DNA of 48,828 nt from CAZGOM01 sp964542875 (GTDB taxonomy: Bacteria; Planctomycetota; Phycisphaerae; Phycisphaerales; Phycisphaeraceae). Positions 7,340-16,535 of the stretch are shown here, in pieces. Where the stretch lies: positions 1-48,828 of the forward strand of contig CAZIWA010000028.1 in the NCBI GenBank assembly GCA_964542875.1, written 5' to 3'. The translations under genes were made by a program, and so were the position numbers. Position 1 is the stretch's first letter. Every line of letters starts with the position of its first letter. Under the pieces are notes generated by a model that worked only from the letters and a program-made list of their open reading frames with translations, made no database searches and had not been told where the DNA came from.

Positions 7340-7978
7340 TTAAGGCCCAAAGTCGACTTCAGGTTTGATGCGCAGCTCGGTGGGAGCGCTGAGTTGGATC
7401 ATGTTGCTGAAACGTCGATTGGCTTTTTTAAGGTCGAAGGCGGTTGGGTCGCAGTGGCGGCCGAATGCTTCGCGGGCCCACCAGTAGTCGGGGCTTTCGC
7501 GGTCTTTCCAAGCGGCAAGTTTGTTGTAGAAGCCGGGGACGCCGCCGGAGTCTTCAGGAGGGCACATGTTGGCGCCATCGACAACGCGGGGGTAGGCGAC
7601 GTCAGGTTCTGCGGGGCCGATGGAGTCGATGGTGATGGTGTGGTCCCAACTGTCGCCGAAGTCGTACCGGTACTTCATTCTCACGTGTCTGGTGAGGAGC
7701 ACATCGCGTAGCTGGAGTGAGTCCAGGGCGTAAAAAGGGACGCCGTCGTGCAGGTCGCCTTCACCATTATCGATGCCCACCCGTATGCCTGTTTTGTTGG
7801 TTTTGTTCTTGAAAACACGGAATTCAAACAGATGGGAGTTTTCCCAGCCCATGGCGAATTGAATGGCGATGTGGAGGTATTCAAAGTTGAACCAATGCGG
7901 CACGTCGATGGTGCGGTGAACCGGAGGATCGGTGTAATCCAGTGAGACGCGGAGTCGATAAATGGTTTGGGGCGGCAT
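7340..7978 (-). CDS. Plasmid pRiA4b ORF-3-like protein
   Basis: A 212-residue member of the PRiA4_ORF3 family, recognised by IYRLRVSLDYTDPPVHRTIDV at the start, the WENSHLFEF segment, and the YRYDFGDSWDHTI motif followed by CPPEDSGGVPGF. These are hallmark motifs of the family, which is found on plasmids, beside transposons (IS1096 passenger) and on chromosomes; its biochemical role is unknown. The ATG at 7978 is preceded by AAGGAA at good spacing; the open frame extends further upstream to 8101 but that part is not family-like. No transposase is nearby. It faces the SDR gene and is divergent from the pyrophosphatase gene. Confidence 0.85.
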   Translation of the reverse strand: MPPQTIYRLRVSLDYTDPPVHRTIDVPHWFNFEYLHIAIQFAMGWENSHLFEFRVFKNKTNKTGIRVGIDNGEGDLHDGVPFYALDSLQLRDVLLTRHVRMKYRYDFGDSWDHTITIDSIGPAEPDVAYPRVVDGANMCPPEDSGGVPGFYNKLAAWKDRESPDYWWAREAFGRHCDPTAFDLKKANRRFSNMIQLSAPTELRIKPEVDFGP

Positions 7979-8279
7979 CGTGTGTTCCTTGGTAAAGATG
8001 GTCAGGCGATGCCTGTGAGGGCGATGGTAAAGGGCTCGGAGGGAGGGCACAACAGTGGGTGAAACTGGGTGTTGGGAAGATGGGGTGGCGAGACAGGTCA
8101 TCGGTGGATTTTAGTTCCAATTAATGGAACTTGTTCGTAAATTCATGTCAATGTGGCTTGATATTCGATAAATACAACAAGACAATATCGGCCCCACGGC
8201 TGGAACTCAGAGTTTCATACGTGGAGCTTTTCCGTCTGGTTCCTGGTTCCCCATCTTTTCAGTGTGATAGGAAAAACTC
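7979..8279. other. Divergent intergenic region with palindrome and candidate promoter
   Basis: This holds a perfect 19-bp inverted repeat (8113-8131: AGTTCCA, 5-base spacer, TGGAACT) and a candidate promoter for the pyrophosphatase gene at 8158-8186. Nothing else is recognised. Confidence 0.4.
8158..8186 (+). promoter_or_regulatory. Candidate sigma70-type promoter of the pyrophosphatase gene
   Basis: TTGATA (8158-8163) and GACAAT (8181-8186) are separated by 17 bp. The -35 matches 5 of 6 and the -10 only 4 of 6 consensus bases. The palindrome at 8113-8131 lies 27 bp upstream of the -35. Confidence 0.35.
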
Positions 8280-10889
8280 ATGGTTCACGCTTTTTGTCGT
8301 GGTTCCGATTCCCCGGCAGGCCTTGGCGCAAAATGCGCCGGGGTGCTGGCAGGTGCGTTGGCGCTGGTTGCAGGGCCAAGCGCGCTTTACGCCAGTGAGG
8401 CAAGCATCCGAATGCCCGACCTGAGCGCGGTGAAGTTTCTGAACGGCGCCATCAATGGCCATACGCTGCTGGCGCTGGGGCTGATCGTCTGTGTCATCGG
8501 TCTGGTGTTCGGGCTCATCATCTACAAGAGCCTGCAGAACATGCCCGTGCACAAGTCGATGCTGGAAGTGTCGGAACTGATCTACGAAACGTGCAAGACC
8601 TACCTTTTCACCCAGGGCAAATACCTGGCGTTTTTGTGGGTGTTCATCGGCGCGGTGATGTTCGTCTACTTCAAGTTCCTTGCCCATGACGAACACGGCA
8701 ACGCGGGCCTGAGCATCACCAAGGTGCTGGCCATTCTTGCGTTTAGCCTCCTGGGCATCGCAGGCAGCTACGGCGTGGCGTGGTTCGGCATCCGGATCAA
8801 CACGTTTGCCAACTCCCGGACGGCTTTCGCCGCTTTGCGCGGCAAGCCTTATCCCTGCTACGCCATTCCGCTGAAGGCGGGCATGTCGATCGGCACCGTG
8901 CTGATCAGCGTTGAACTGCTGATCATGCTCCTGATCATCTGCTTTGTTCCCGCTGACTTTGCCGGCCCCTGCTTCATCGGCTTCGCGATCGGCGAATCGC
9001 TGGGCGCAGCGGCGCTGCGCATCGCAGGCGGCATCTTCACGAAGATCGCCGACATCGGGTCTGACTTGATGAAGATCGTCTTTAAGATCAAGGAAGACGA
9101 TGCGCGTAACCCGGGTGTGATCGCCGACTGCACGGGCGACAACGCGGGCGACTCGGTGGGCCCCACCGCAGACGGCTTTGAAACCTACGGCGTGACGGGC
9201 GTCGCGCTGATCACGTTCATCCTCCTGGCCGTCACCGGCCCGGTCATCGGCAAGTCTCACCCCGAGTTGAGCTTCGCCGAGGCCGATGCACTGGCTGCGA
9301 CCCTTCAGGTGCAATTGCTGGTGTGGATCTTCGCGATGCGCGTGGTGATGATCCTTGCTTCCGTGGGCTCTTACCTGCTCAACGAAGCGGTCGCCAAGGC
9401 CAAGTACCAGAATGCCGACAAGATGGACTTCGAAGCGCCGCTGACCTCCCTGGTGTGGCTGACGTCGATCGTTTCCATCATCCTGACCTACATTGTTTCT
9501 TACCTGCTGGTTCCCAGCATCGCCGGCGACGCGACCCTGTGGTGGAAGCTGTCCACGATCATCAGCTTCGGCACCATCGCAGGCGCGATTATCCCCGAGG
9601 CGGTGAAGGTGTTCACCTCCACACACTCCACGCACGTTCGTGAAGTCGTTGCTTCCTCCCGTGAAGGCGGCGCTTCGCTGAACATCCTGTCGGGGCTTAC
9701 GGCGGGTAACTTCTCGGCGTACTGGATGGGCATCCTGTTCATCGTCCTGATGGGCGGCGCGTACTTCGTCAGCAACATGGGCGTGGGCAACATCATGATT
9801 GCGCCCGCCATCTTCGCCTTCGGCCTGGTGGCGTTTGGCTTCCTGGGCATGGGCCCGGTGACCATCGCGGTCGACTCCTACGGCCCTGTGACGGACAACG
9901 CGCAATCGGTGTACGAACTGTCCACCATTGAAGCGGTGCCCAACATCAAGTCCGAAGTGAAGAAGGACTTTGGCTTTGATCTGGACTTTGAAAAGGCCAA
10001 GCACTTCCTGGAAGAAAACGACGGCGCGGGCAATACCTTCAAGGCGACCGCCAAGCCGGTGCTGATCGGCACCGCCGTGGTGGGCGCGACGACGATGATT
10101 TTCGCGATCATCATGATGCTGACGGACGGGCTTAAGACGGGCATCGAGAATCTTTCGATTCTGCACCCGCCGTTCCTTTTGGGCATGATGGCCGGCGGCG
10201 CGGTGATCTACTGGTTCACGGGCGCCTCGACACAGGCGGTGATCACCGGCGCGTACCGCGCGGTGGAGTTCATCAAGGCCAACATCAAGCTGGATGAAAC
10301 GGTCACCAAGGCGTCCATCGAAGACTCCAAGAAGGTCGTGGAAATCTGCACGATCTACGCGCAGAAGGGCATGACCAACATCTTCTTCGCGGTGCTCTTT
10401 TCCACCCTGGCTTTTGCGATGGTGGAACCGTTCTTCTTCATCGGCTACCTGATCGCCATCGCGCTGTTTGGGCTTTACCAGGCCATCTTCATGGCCAACG
10501 CCGGCGGCGCTTGGGACAACGCCAAGAAGGTTGTGGAAGTTGAGCTGAAGATGAAGGGCACGCCCCTGCACGACGCGAGCGTGGTGGGCGACACCGTTGG
10601 CGATCCCTTCAAGGATACGTCGTCGGTGGCCATGAACCCGATCATCAAGTTCACGACGCTGTTTGGCCTGCTGGCCGTTGAGCTGGCGGTGGCGATCAAC
10701 CAGAACGCCGCCAAGGCTTCTTCGGAATCCGGCAATGTGGCGGAGAAGGCGCTGTCGGCCGTGGCCAGCCACGGCGGCGCAGGGCTCCCCACGACGAGCA
10801 CGCTGAGCGCGGTGCTGGCTGCGGTGTTCTTCCTGATCTCGACGTTCTTCGTGTGGCGGTCGTTCTACGGCATGCGCATCAAGGCGTGA
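8280..10889 (+). CDS. hppA: Membrane-bound ion-translocating pyrophosphatase
   Basis: An 869-residue polytopic membrane protein that couples PPi hydrolysis to H+ or Na+ pumping. Catalytic motifs are clear: FTKIADIGSDL, then EDDARNP (about residues 271-277) and ADCTGDNAGDSVG (about 282-294), and the C-terminal GDTVGDPFKDT block. The usual DNVGDNVGD reads DCTGDNAGD here, placing it in a divergent clade. GNTFKATAK (about 584-592) has Lys588 at the site where Lys marks K+-independent enzymes and Ala K+-dependent ones. The protein is longer than typical bacterial forms (about 660-780) through an N-terminal extension and loop insertions. AGGAAA precedes the ATG, and a strong terminator follows. Third positions are richer in C than in neighbours, consistent with high expression. 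Confidence 0.92.
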   Translation: MVHAFCRGSDSPAGLGAKCAGVLAGALALVAGPSALYASEASIRMPDLSAVKFLNGAINGHTLLALGLIVCVIGLVFGLIIYKSLQNMPVHKSMLEVSELIYETCKTYLFTQGKYLAFLWVFIGAVMFVYFKFLAHDEHGNAGLSITKVLAILAFSLLGIAGSYGVAWFGIRINTFANSRTAFAALRGKPYPCYAIPLKAGMSIGTVLISVELLIMLLIICFVPADFAGPCFIGFAIGESLGAAALRIAGGIFTKIADIGSDLMKIVFKIKEDDARNPGVIADCTGDNAGDSVGPTADGFETYGVTGVALITFILLAVTGPVIGKSHPELSFAEADALAATLQVQLLVWIFAMRVVMILASVGSYLLNEAVAKAKYQNADKMDFEAPLTSLVWLTSIVSIILTYIVSYLLVPSIAGDATLWWKLSTIISFGTIAGAIIPEAVKVFTSTHSTHVREVVASSREGGASLNILSGLTAGNFSAYWMGILFIVLMGGAYFVSNMGVGNIMIAPAIFAFGLVAFGFLGMGPVTIAVDSYGPVTDNAQSVYELSTIEAVPNIKSEVKKDFGFDLDFEKAKHFLEENDGAGNTFKATAKPVLIGTAVVGATTMIFAIIMMLTDGLKTGIENLSILHPPFLLGMMAGGAVIYWFTGASTQAVITGAYRAVEFIKANIKLDETVTKASIEDSKKVVEICTIYAQKGMTNIFFAVLFSTLAFAMVEPFFFIGYLIAIALFGLYQAIFMANAGGAWDNAKKVVEVELKMKGTPLHDASVVGDTVGDPFKDTSSVAMNPIIKFTTLFGLLAVELAVAINQNAAKASSESGNVAEKALSAVASHGGAGLPTTSTLSAVLAAVFFLISTFFVWRSFYGMRIKA

Positions 10890-10912
10890 GTTCGGGTTGT
10901 GGTTAATTAATG

Positions 10913-10944
10913 AAAAGACCGGCCAGAGATGGCCGGTCTTTTTT
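10913..10944 (+). terminator. Rho-independent terminator of the pyrophosphatase gene
   Basis: AAAAGACCGGCC, loop AGAGAT, GGCCGGTCTTTTTT. The stem is perfect and followed by T. Confidence 0.9.
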
Positions 10945-11078
10945 ATGTGTGAGGTTTGATGGATGAAGAGGACCGGTTTGAGGGTTTTGCGCTTTTGGTG
11001 ATGCGTGCGCCGTTGGGTCTGGGGCGCGGCGTGGTGGGCCTCGGGAACTCGGCCGCACCTGGTCACAGACCCACTTGC

Positions 11079-12791
11079 TTACATGTTCCACCACGTGAGG
11101 TCGATCTTGGGGAAGATCGCGTCGTGGAGGAGGGAGTCCTGGAGTTCGAATTCTTCGATCTCGGTGAGGGGTTCGCCGCGGGCGACGTTTTCCGCCATGG
11201 AGATGAGGTTTTCGAATCGGCCTGCGTGGAGGACGAAGCGCTTGATGCCGTAGTCGATGGCCTGGCCGCGGGTGATGACGAACGGCCAGTCGCTGGCCTG
11301 CATGAGCAGGAGTTCGCGTCCGGCGTGTTCCAGAAGTTCGCGGATCTGGACGTTTTTGGGATCGCGCCAGGGTAGGTTGAAGGTGTTTTTGCCAAAGAGC
11401 GCTTCGGCGCGGTATTCAACTTCCCAGATCCAGCGGGTTTGCTCGTTCATCCACACGCGGTGGTCGCCGCCGTCGCCCCAGGAGCCTTCGGGAAGGGCGA
11501 CGATTTTGTCCGGGGGTGATTCCTTGACGCGCTGGGAGCTGGTTTTGAGCTCCACCTGCGGGTCGTGGTGCATGGAGAGCATGACATCACGCAGGAAGCG
11601 GGGGCCCTCAAACCACCAGTGGCCAAAAAGCTCGGCATCAAAGGTGGCGACGACGACGCCGGTGCGGCCGGTTTTGGCTTTGTAGTCTGCGAGCCGGGCT
11701 TTGACCTGCTCGCAGAAGTGGTGGGCCTGTTCGTGGACCTTGCTGGCGGTGTCGGGCGGATGGTAGAGGGCTTTTTGGCCCAGGTCGATGCCTTTGCCGG
11801 TGACTTTCCAGTAGCGCAGGCCGCGGCGTTCACCGTGCTTTTTGTGGAACTCAAGGTATTGGCCGTCGGCGGGGTAGCCGATGCTGCCGGACCAGACTTG
11901 TTCACAGATTTTGGGATCGCGGCCGAGTGCGACGACGCGGCCGGGGCCGCCGTCGGAGTTGACCCAGAAGGAGTCGTGGACGTCATACCAGCCGCGGCCG
12001 GGGTACTTGGCGCCTTCTTCCCAGCCGACGCGGTGGTAGTTGCCGCTGGGGTCGATGATGCCTTCGGACCGGCTGTTTTCGATGAGGTGGTGTTCGACGA
12101 AAAAGTGGGTGATGCCTTCATCGGCGACGAGGTGTTCGACGCCGATGCGGTTGCGCACATCACCATAGACGACGGGCGGACGCCAGGGGTAAGCGGGCCG
12201 GTAGGCGCACTCGGGCATCCACATGCCGGTGGGCTTAAAGCCCAGGAGCCGCTGGGAGGACGCAATGCCGGCGCGCATCTGCGCACGGATGGAGGAGTCT
12301 TCCAGGAGCAGGGGCATGTAGCCGTGGGTGGCGTTGGAAGTGAGGATTTCAATGGAGCCGGCCTGGGCGCGCATGCCGAAGGCGCCGGGGAGGTCGTGCC
12401 CGATGTCGTCAAAGCGCTGGGCGAGCTTGCTGTAGTAGTCTTCCCAGTATTCGGTGAGCCAGGCCAGATGCTTGTGGTAGCCATCGGAGTGGCGGGAGAA
12501 TTCGGCGCGGTCGCTCCGGGCGCGCTGGATGCGGTCATGGAGGTATTCGATGAAGCCTTGCTTGAACTTGGGGTGGGCAAGCTGTTCCAGAAGCACGGGG
12601 GTGAGGCCCAGGGTAAGGCCGGGCCAGCCGCCGAGGTAGTGGATTTCATCAATGATGTTAAGGAGGGGAAGGTAAGTTTCGGCTGCGGCTTCGTAGAGCC
12701 AGTCTTCCCCATGGGGCCATGTTCCATGGTGCAGCACGTAGGGCAGATGCCCATGGAGCACGAGAACGAAGTCGCCCAGATGCTCGCTCAT
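11079..12791 (-). CDS. GH57 1,4-alpha-glucan branching enzyme (with DUF1957 C-terminal domain)
   Basis: A 570-residue cytosolic enzyme. The N-terminus FVLVLHGHLPYVLHHG is the GH57 signature, the catalytic nucleophile is E194 in GMWMPECAYRP, and the acid/base is D385 in ATFDAELFGHWWFEGP. A helical C-terminal domain (about 415-560) matches the DUF1957 part of the Thermococcus TK1436 and Thermus enzymes. It transfers alpha-1,4 glucan chains to alpha-1,6 positions in glycogen synthesis. The gene is alone; no glgA or glgC lies next to it. The stop is about 135 bp from the pyrophosphatase terminator, so the two genes converge. Confidence 0.9.
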   Translation of the reverse strand: MSEHLGDFVLVLHGHLPYVLHHGTWPHGEDWLYEAAAETYLPLLNIIDEIHYLGGWPGLTLGLTPVLLEQLAHPKFKQGFIEYLHDRIQRARSDRAEFSRHSDGYHKHLAWLTEYWEDYYSKLAQRFDDIGHDLPGAFGMRAQAGSIEILTSNATHGYMPLLLEDSSIRAQMRAGIASSQRLLGFKPTGMWMPECAYRPAYPWRPPVVYGDVRNRIGVEHLVADEGITHFFVEHHLIENSRSEGIIDPSGNYHRVGWEEGAKYPGRGWYDVHDSFWVNSDGGPGRVVALGRDPKICEQVWSGSIGYPADGQYLEFHKKHGERRGLRYWKVTGKGIDLGQKALYHPPDTASKVHEQAHHFCEQVKARLADYKAKTGRTGVVVATFDAELFGHWWFEGPRFLRDVMLSMHHDPQVELKTSSQRVKESPPDKIVALPEGSWGDGGDHRVWMNEQTRWIWEVEYRAEALFGKNTFNLPWRDPKNVQIRELLEHAGRELLLMQASDWPFVITRGQAIDYGIKRFVLHAGRFENLISMAENVARGEPLTEIEEFELQDSLLHDAIFPKIDLTWWNM

Positions 12792-12964
12792 TACAGCTCC
12801 GTAATCACTGGTTTAAGAGTGGTTGCACAAAAAAGAGGCAGACGCCCCCTGAGTGAGGGGCTTATGCAGAATATATGCCACAGCCGGGTCTCGTGCGACT
12901 TGCCTTTGTTTTTTTGAGCGTAGATAGTGGATTCCCTTACCCAACTTGCATTCAGGAGGCTGAT

Positions 12965-13462
12965 ATGGAGCGTGTTATTGATGAACCCCGGATCGAGCAG
13001 ATTCCGGAAATGAAGTGCATTGGGGTTTCGATGCTGGTGGACATGGCTAAGGACGTGGGGGCACAGATTCCCCCGCTTTGGGACTTTTACGGCAAAGTGG
13101 GGCCGCTGGCCAATGCGGTTTCGCCATGGGTGTGCCTGGGCGTGGAGACGTATCCCGCGGACTTCATGACCAATAAGAAGTGGTTTTACACTGCGGCGGG
13201 CGTGGTGACGTCGCTGGAGAACATTCCGGTGGGGTGCGTGGCGAAGATCATTCCCGCCAACACGTATGCGGTGTTCACGCATAAGGGGCCGCTGCCGGGC
13301 AAGCTGGGGGAGACGTTTGGGTATATCTATGGGCAGTGGCTGCCCAACTCCAAATACAAGCAAGCGGCGCCGTATGACTTTGAGCGTTATGACGACCGGT
13401 TTAAGGGCGTGAACAGCCCGGACAGCCTGATTGAAGTGTGCGTGCCGGTGGTGCTGAAGTAG
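12965..13462 (+). CDS. GyrI-like effector-binding domain protein
   Basis: A 165-residue protein consisting of one AraC effector-binding/GyrI-like fold. Typical features are the opening EPRIEQIPEMKCIGVSM, the YAVFTHKGPLPG segment (about residues 101-112) and FERYDDRF (about 139-146) near the end. Stand-alone members bind small hydrophobic or cationic ligands or act as toxin and gyrase inhibitors' antagonists; which applies here is unknown. The ATG at 12965 is preceded by AGGAGG at ideal spacing, which decides the start over an upstream in-frame ATG at 12875. It is divergent from the branching enzyme gene. The next gene follows 20 bp later. Confidence 0.8.
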   Translation: MERVIDEPRIEQIPEMKCIGVSMLVDMAKDVGAQIPPLWDFYGKVGPLANAVSPWVCLGVETYPADFMTNKKWFYTAAGVVTSLENIPVGCVAKIIPANTYAVFTHKGPLPGKLGETFGYIYGQWLPNSKYKQAAPYDFERYDDRFKGVNSPDSLIEVCVPVVLK

Positions 13463-13482
13463 CTTTTTGGGATTGGTTGTGA

Positions 13483-14163
13483 ATGGATCCGGGCTATTGG
13501 AGAGAAGATTACTGGGAAGGCTTGCGGGAGGTTGCAGATAAACTCCAAAGCGAGCCTCGCTATGCATTGCTTCGGACGTATTGCCAACTGCGGGAAAAGG
13601 GTTTGCGCAAGGACGCGCTGGAGGCGATGCGGCTGTTCATAACGGCCGCTGAATCATGGCCTGTGGAGGAGCGGCGGGCATTTGTGCGGTGGCTGGGTGA
13701 AGCGCGCGGCAAGCATCCGCGGACGGTTGATTCGTTGCCTCAACCGATGTTTGAGCAGGTTGTGCGTCCGATTATTCATCAGTGGCAGATGGAAATGCCG
13801 AATGATCCGGAGCCCTTTCGTCTGGCCGGGGATTACGACAGCCTTAAGCGTTCGGTGGAACTTGACCCCACGCATACGGCTACGGTTTTGCGGTTGTTGG
13901 ATCTGGTCTGGGCTGGCGTCGAAATGGCATGCCATGAATTGCCGGCAGGGATTTTGGGCGATAGCCATGAATGCCTGAAAGACGTGGAAGAAATCGAAGT
14001 ATTGCTGAAATTGGCTGGGTCTTCACCCAAGGGACGCGGATTGGAAGAAGCGGGGAAATACCGGGAAGTGATCGAGAATTATTCACGGTACCTGGCCGAC
14101 ACAGAGCGGACCGGAGGATTTGAAATGTGGGCAAGGACGCGCGGCCTCAGGTGTGGGGTTTGA
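13483..14163 (+). CDS. Hypothetical soluble helical protein
   Basis: I do not recognise the family. The 226-residue product has no signal peptide or membrane helix, is Trp/Arg/Glu-rich and looks mostly alpha-helical, with two parts divided at about residue 110 (MPNDPEP). The RLAGDYDSLKRSVELDPTHT stretch is TPR-like but a repeat cannot be established. It follows the GyrI-like gene by 20 bp on the same strand and is closed by a strong terminator, so the two are probably co-transcribed. Confidence 0.65.
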   Translation: MDPGYWREDYWEGLREVADKLQSEPRYALLRTYCQLREKGLRKDALEAMRLFITAAESWPVEERRAFVRWLGEARGKHPRTVDSLPQPMFEQVVRPIIHQWQMEMPNDPEPFRLAGDYDSLKRSVELDPTHTATVLRLLDLVWAGVEMACHELPAGILGDSHECLKDVEEIEVLLKLAGSSPKGRGLEEAGKYREVIENYSRYLADTERTGGFEMWARTRGLRCGV

Positions 14164-14195
14164 ATCGGGACAGGAAAGCTTCAAAAGACATAAGC

Positions 14196-14230
14196 AACAG
14201 GCCCCGGTCGTGTGACCGGGGCCTGTTTTT
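14196..14230 (+). terminator. Rho-independent terminator between convergent genes
   Basis: AACAGGCCCCGGTC, loop GTGT, GACCGGGGCCTGTTTTT. The perfect 14-bp stem with T run serves the hypothetical gene. The opposite strand has only a weak T run, so use by sucC is uncertain. Confidence 0.88.
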
Positions 14231-14251
14231 ATATTGAGTTGCGAAGAGAAA

Positions 14252-15457
14252 TTACTTTTTGCCGTAGACGGCTGCGGTGATTTTCTTGGCTGCGTCGGTG
14301 ATGTCGGTGCCGACCTGCATCATGGGGATGTTGGCCTTTTGCTCTTGGAGGAGCTTACGGGCGACTTCCACGTTGGTGCCTTCGAGGCGGACCACGAGGG
14401 GGACCTTGAAGCCCACTTCGGTGGCGGCGGCGATGATGGCCTTGGCGATGGTGTCACACTTGGCGATGCCGCCGAAGATGTTGACCATGACGCCTTTGAC
14501 GTTGGGGTCGGAGAGGATGATGCGGAAGGCTTCGGTAACGGCTTCCTGGGAGGCCGAGCCGCCGACGTCGAGGAAGTTAGCGGGTTCGCCGCCGTGGAGC
14601 TTGACGATGTCCATGGTGGCCATGGCCAGGCCAGCGCCGTTGACGAGGCAGCCGATGTCGCCATCGAGCTTGATGTAGGAGAGACCGAACTTCTGGGCGC
14701 GTGCTTCGGAAGCATCGGTTTCGTGCGGGTCAGCCAGGGCGGCGATTTCCGGGTGGCGGAAGAGGCCGTTTTCATCGAAGGTGATCTTGGCGTCGATGGC
14801 GACGACCTTGCCTTCGGGTGCGTCAGCGGTGGGCTTGGTGACGACCAGGGGGTTGATTTCCGCGAGGCTGGCGTCGCTCTTGATGAAGAGGTCGGCGAGC
14901 TGGGTCATGATCTTGGCAGCGGCCTTGACGTGAGAGCCGGTGAAGCCGATGGCGTAGGCTACTTTTGCGGCCTGGTAGGGCTTTAAGCCTTCGATGGCGG
15001 AGATGGGTTCGCGGACGATTGCGTCGGGGTGCGAGTGGGCGACTTCTTCGATGTCCATGCCGCCTTGGCTGGAGGCGATGAGGACGGGGCAGCCCTTGGC
15101 GCGATCGATGGCAATGGCGAGGTAATACTCTTTGGCGATATCAACGCCGGAGGCAACCAGGAGCTTGTGCACCTTGACGCCCTGGGGGCCGGTCTGGGGG
15201 GTGATGAGCTGCTTGGAGAGGATGTTGCCGGCGTGAGTCTTGGCTTCTTCGGTGGTTTTGGCGAGCTTGACGCCGCCGCCCTTGCCGCGGCCGCCAGCGT
15301 GAACCTGAGCCTTCACGACGGTGAGCGACGCGCCTTCGGCCTTGAGCTTGTCGAAGGCCTTGCCTGCTTCGTCAGCAGAGGCAACGACAATACCGGGAGG
15401 GACGGGGATGCCGAACTTGGCGAGCAGGTCACGGGCCTGATATTCGTGGATGTTCAT
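14252..15457 (-). CDS. sucC: Succinyl-CoA ligase (ADP-forming) beta subunit
   Basis: A 401-residue SucC. MNIHEYQARDLL is the family start, HAGGRGKGGG (residues 53-62) is in the ATP-grasp domain, AEINPLVV binds the metal/nucleotide, and the CoA-ligase half carries GDIGCLVNGAGLAMATMD and NIFGGIAKCD. It forms a heterodimer with SucD to make succinyl-CoA, or ATP from it, in the TCA cycle. The start is set at the ATG of MNIHEYQ; the frame is open to 15526 but that part is not family-like. Unlike the common arrangement, no sucD is adjacent in this window. Confidence 0.95.
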   Translation of the reverse strand: MNIHEYQARDLLAKFGIPVPPGIVVASADEAGKAFDKLKAEGASLTVVKAQVHAGGRGKGGGVKLAKTTEEAKTHAGNILSKQLITPQTGPQGVKVHKLLVASGVDIAKEYYLAIAIDRAKGCPVLIASSQGGMDIEEVAHSHPDAIVREPISAIEGLKPYQAAKVAYAIGFTGSHVKAAAKIMTQLADLFIKSDASLAEINPLVVTKPTADAPEGKVVAIDAKITFDENGLFRHPEIAALADPHETDASEARAQKFGLSYIKLDGDIGCLVNGAGLAMATMDIVKLHGGEPANFLDVGGSASQEAVTEAFRIILSDPNVKGVMVNIFGGIAKCDTIAKAIIAAATEVGFKVPLVVRLEGTNVEVARKLLQEQKANIPMMQVGTDITDAAKKITAAVYGKK

Positions 15458-15736
15458 GTGCGTCTTTCGGTTAGGCGGGCCAAAAATGCGAGACATAGAT
15501 GATAACGAGATGGCTAAAGCGGGCAACTTTGAGGTTGCCGGGGAATGGGAACAGCCTGTGAATTAAGGACGACGCGTTTTTTTACGGCGTTCATGGCGGG
15601 AGCCATCGGCTGCGTTCGTGGGGTTTATCAGGCTGGAAAATGTGAGAGGGACTCATGACGGCGCTATGCTCATGTCGTCGGCTTCAAGTGCCTGAGCGCT
15701 CCGATACCCAAACAAAAGAAAAGGAAATCTTGAATC

Positions 15737-16435
15737 ATGGCCACTTCCCCTGAGCACAAGTCGTTTGCGGCGCAGGATTCTTCTTATGCGACGTACGTGG
15801 AGAAGCAGTTTCAGCCGATGGACAGCGTGCTGGCGGAGATCCGGGAGCGCGCAGGCAAGGCGGGGCTGCCGGTGATCCACGTTTCGAGTTTTGACGGGCG
15901 GATTCTGGAAGTGATCACCCGGGCCATCGGCGCCAAGAAAGTGGTGGAGATCGGGACGTTGGCGGGGTTTTCGGGGGTGTGCCTGGCGCGCGGGCTGGCT
16001 GCAGGCGGGGTGCTGCATACGTTTGAGTATGAGCCTAAGCATGCCGCGGTGGCCAAGGAGAGCTTTGAAAAGGCCGGGATGGCCTCCAAGGTGACGATTC
16101 ATGTGGGTAAAGCGCTGGAAAACCTGGCGAAAATCGAGAATCAGGGGCCGTTTGACCTGGTGTTCATCGATGCGGACAAGGAAAACTACCCCAATTACCT
16201 GGCGTGGGCCGCCAAACATTTAAAGCCTGGCGGAACCGTGCTTTGCGACAACGCGTTTGCATGGGGCCTGCTTGCGCAGAGCCCTGAGGAGCTGGCCAAG
16301 CAGGACGCCTTCCGGCAGGGCGCGGCCAAGAGCCTGGGCGCGACCAATAAGGAACTGGCGACCAACGGCAAGGTGTGGCGCTCTGCGATGCTGCCCACGG
16401 GCGAAGGCCTGGCGATGGGCGTGAAGGTGGGTTAA
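15737..16435 (+). CDS. SAM-dependent O-methyltransferase (family 3, CCoAMT-like)
   Basis: A 232-residue class I methyltransferase. The SAM-binding VVEIGTLAGFSG lies at residues 69-80, the metal-binding aspartates are in DADKENYPNY (about 145-154) and DN (171-172). These are characteristic of caffeoyl-CoA/catechol-type O-methyltransferases, which methylate vicinal diols in a divalent-metal-dependent way. The actual substrate is unknown. The gene is preceded by about 280 bp without a gene after the sucC start and stands alone. Confidence 0.85.
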   Translation: MATSPEHKSFAAQDSSYATYVEKQFQPMDSVLAEIRERAGKAGLPVIHVSSFDGRILEVITRAIGAKKVVEIGTLAGFSGVCLARGLAAGGVLHTFEYEPKHAAVAKESFEKAGMASKVTIHVGKALENLAKIENQGPFDLVFIDADKENYPNYLAWAAKHLKPGGTVLCDNAFAWGLLAQSPEELAKQDAFRQGAAKSLGATNKELATNGKVWRSAMLPTGEGLAMGVKVG

Positions 16436-16535
16436 AGCGCGAAGGGAAGAGGCGGAAAGTAAGAGAGTCGGAATAGAGTCAATCCGAAGCAGGCTTTTTT
16501 GCTTCTTTAATGTGCTTTTCATTTACCCGGTGTGT

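Noticed and set aside
7340..7978. pRiA4b-like gene as evidence of a plasmid or transposon
   Set aside because: The family is named after a plasmid ORF and an IS passenger, but chromosomal members are common and no transposase, terminal repeat or plasmid gene is nearby.
8259..11066. 935-aa open frame on the minus strand opposite the pyrophosphatase gene
   Set aside because: It is His/Arg/Gln-rich with no domain. The plus-strand gene has clear pyrophosphatase motifs.
11565..12917. 450-aa open frame on the plus strand opposite the GH57 gene
   Set aside because: Shadow frame; low-complexity Val/Asp/Gly composition and no domain.
12875..12964. Upstream extension of the GyrI-like gene to 12875
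   Set aside because: The AGGAGG before the ATG at 12965 and the family start of the domain favour the shorter form; the extension has no homology-like features.
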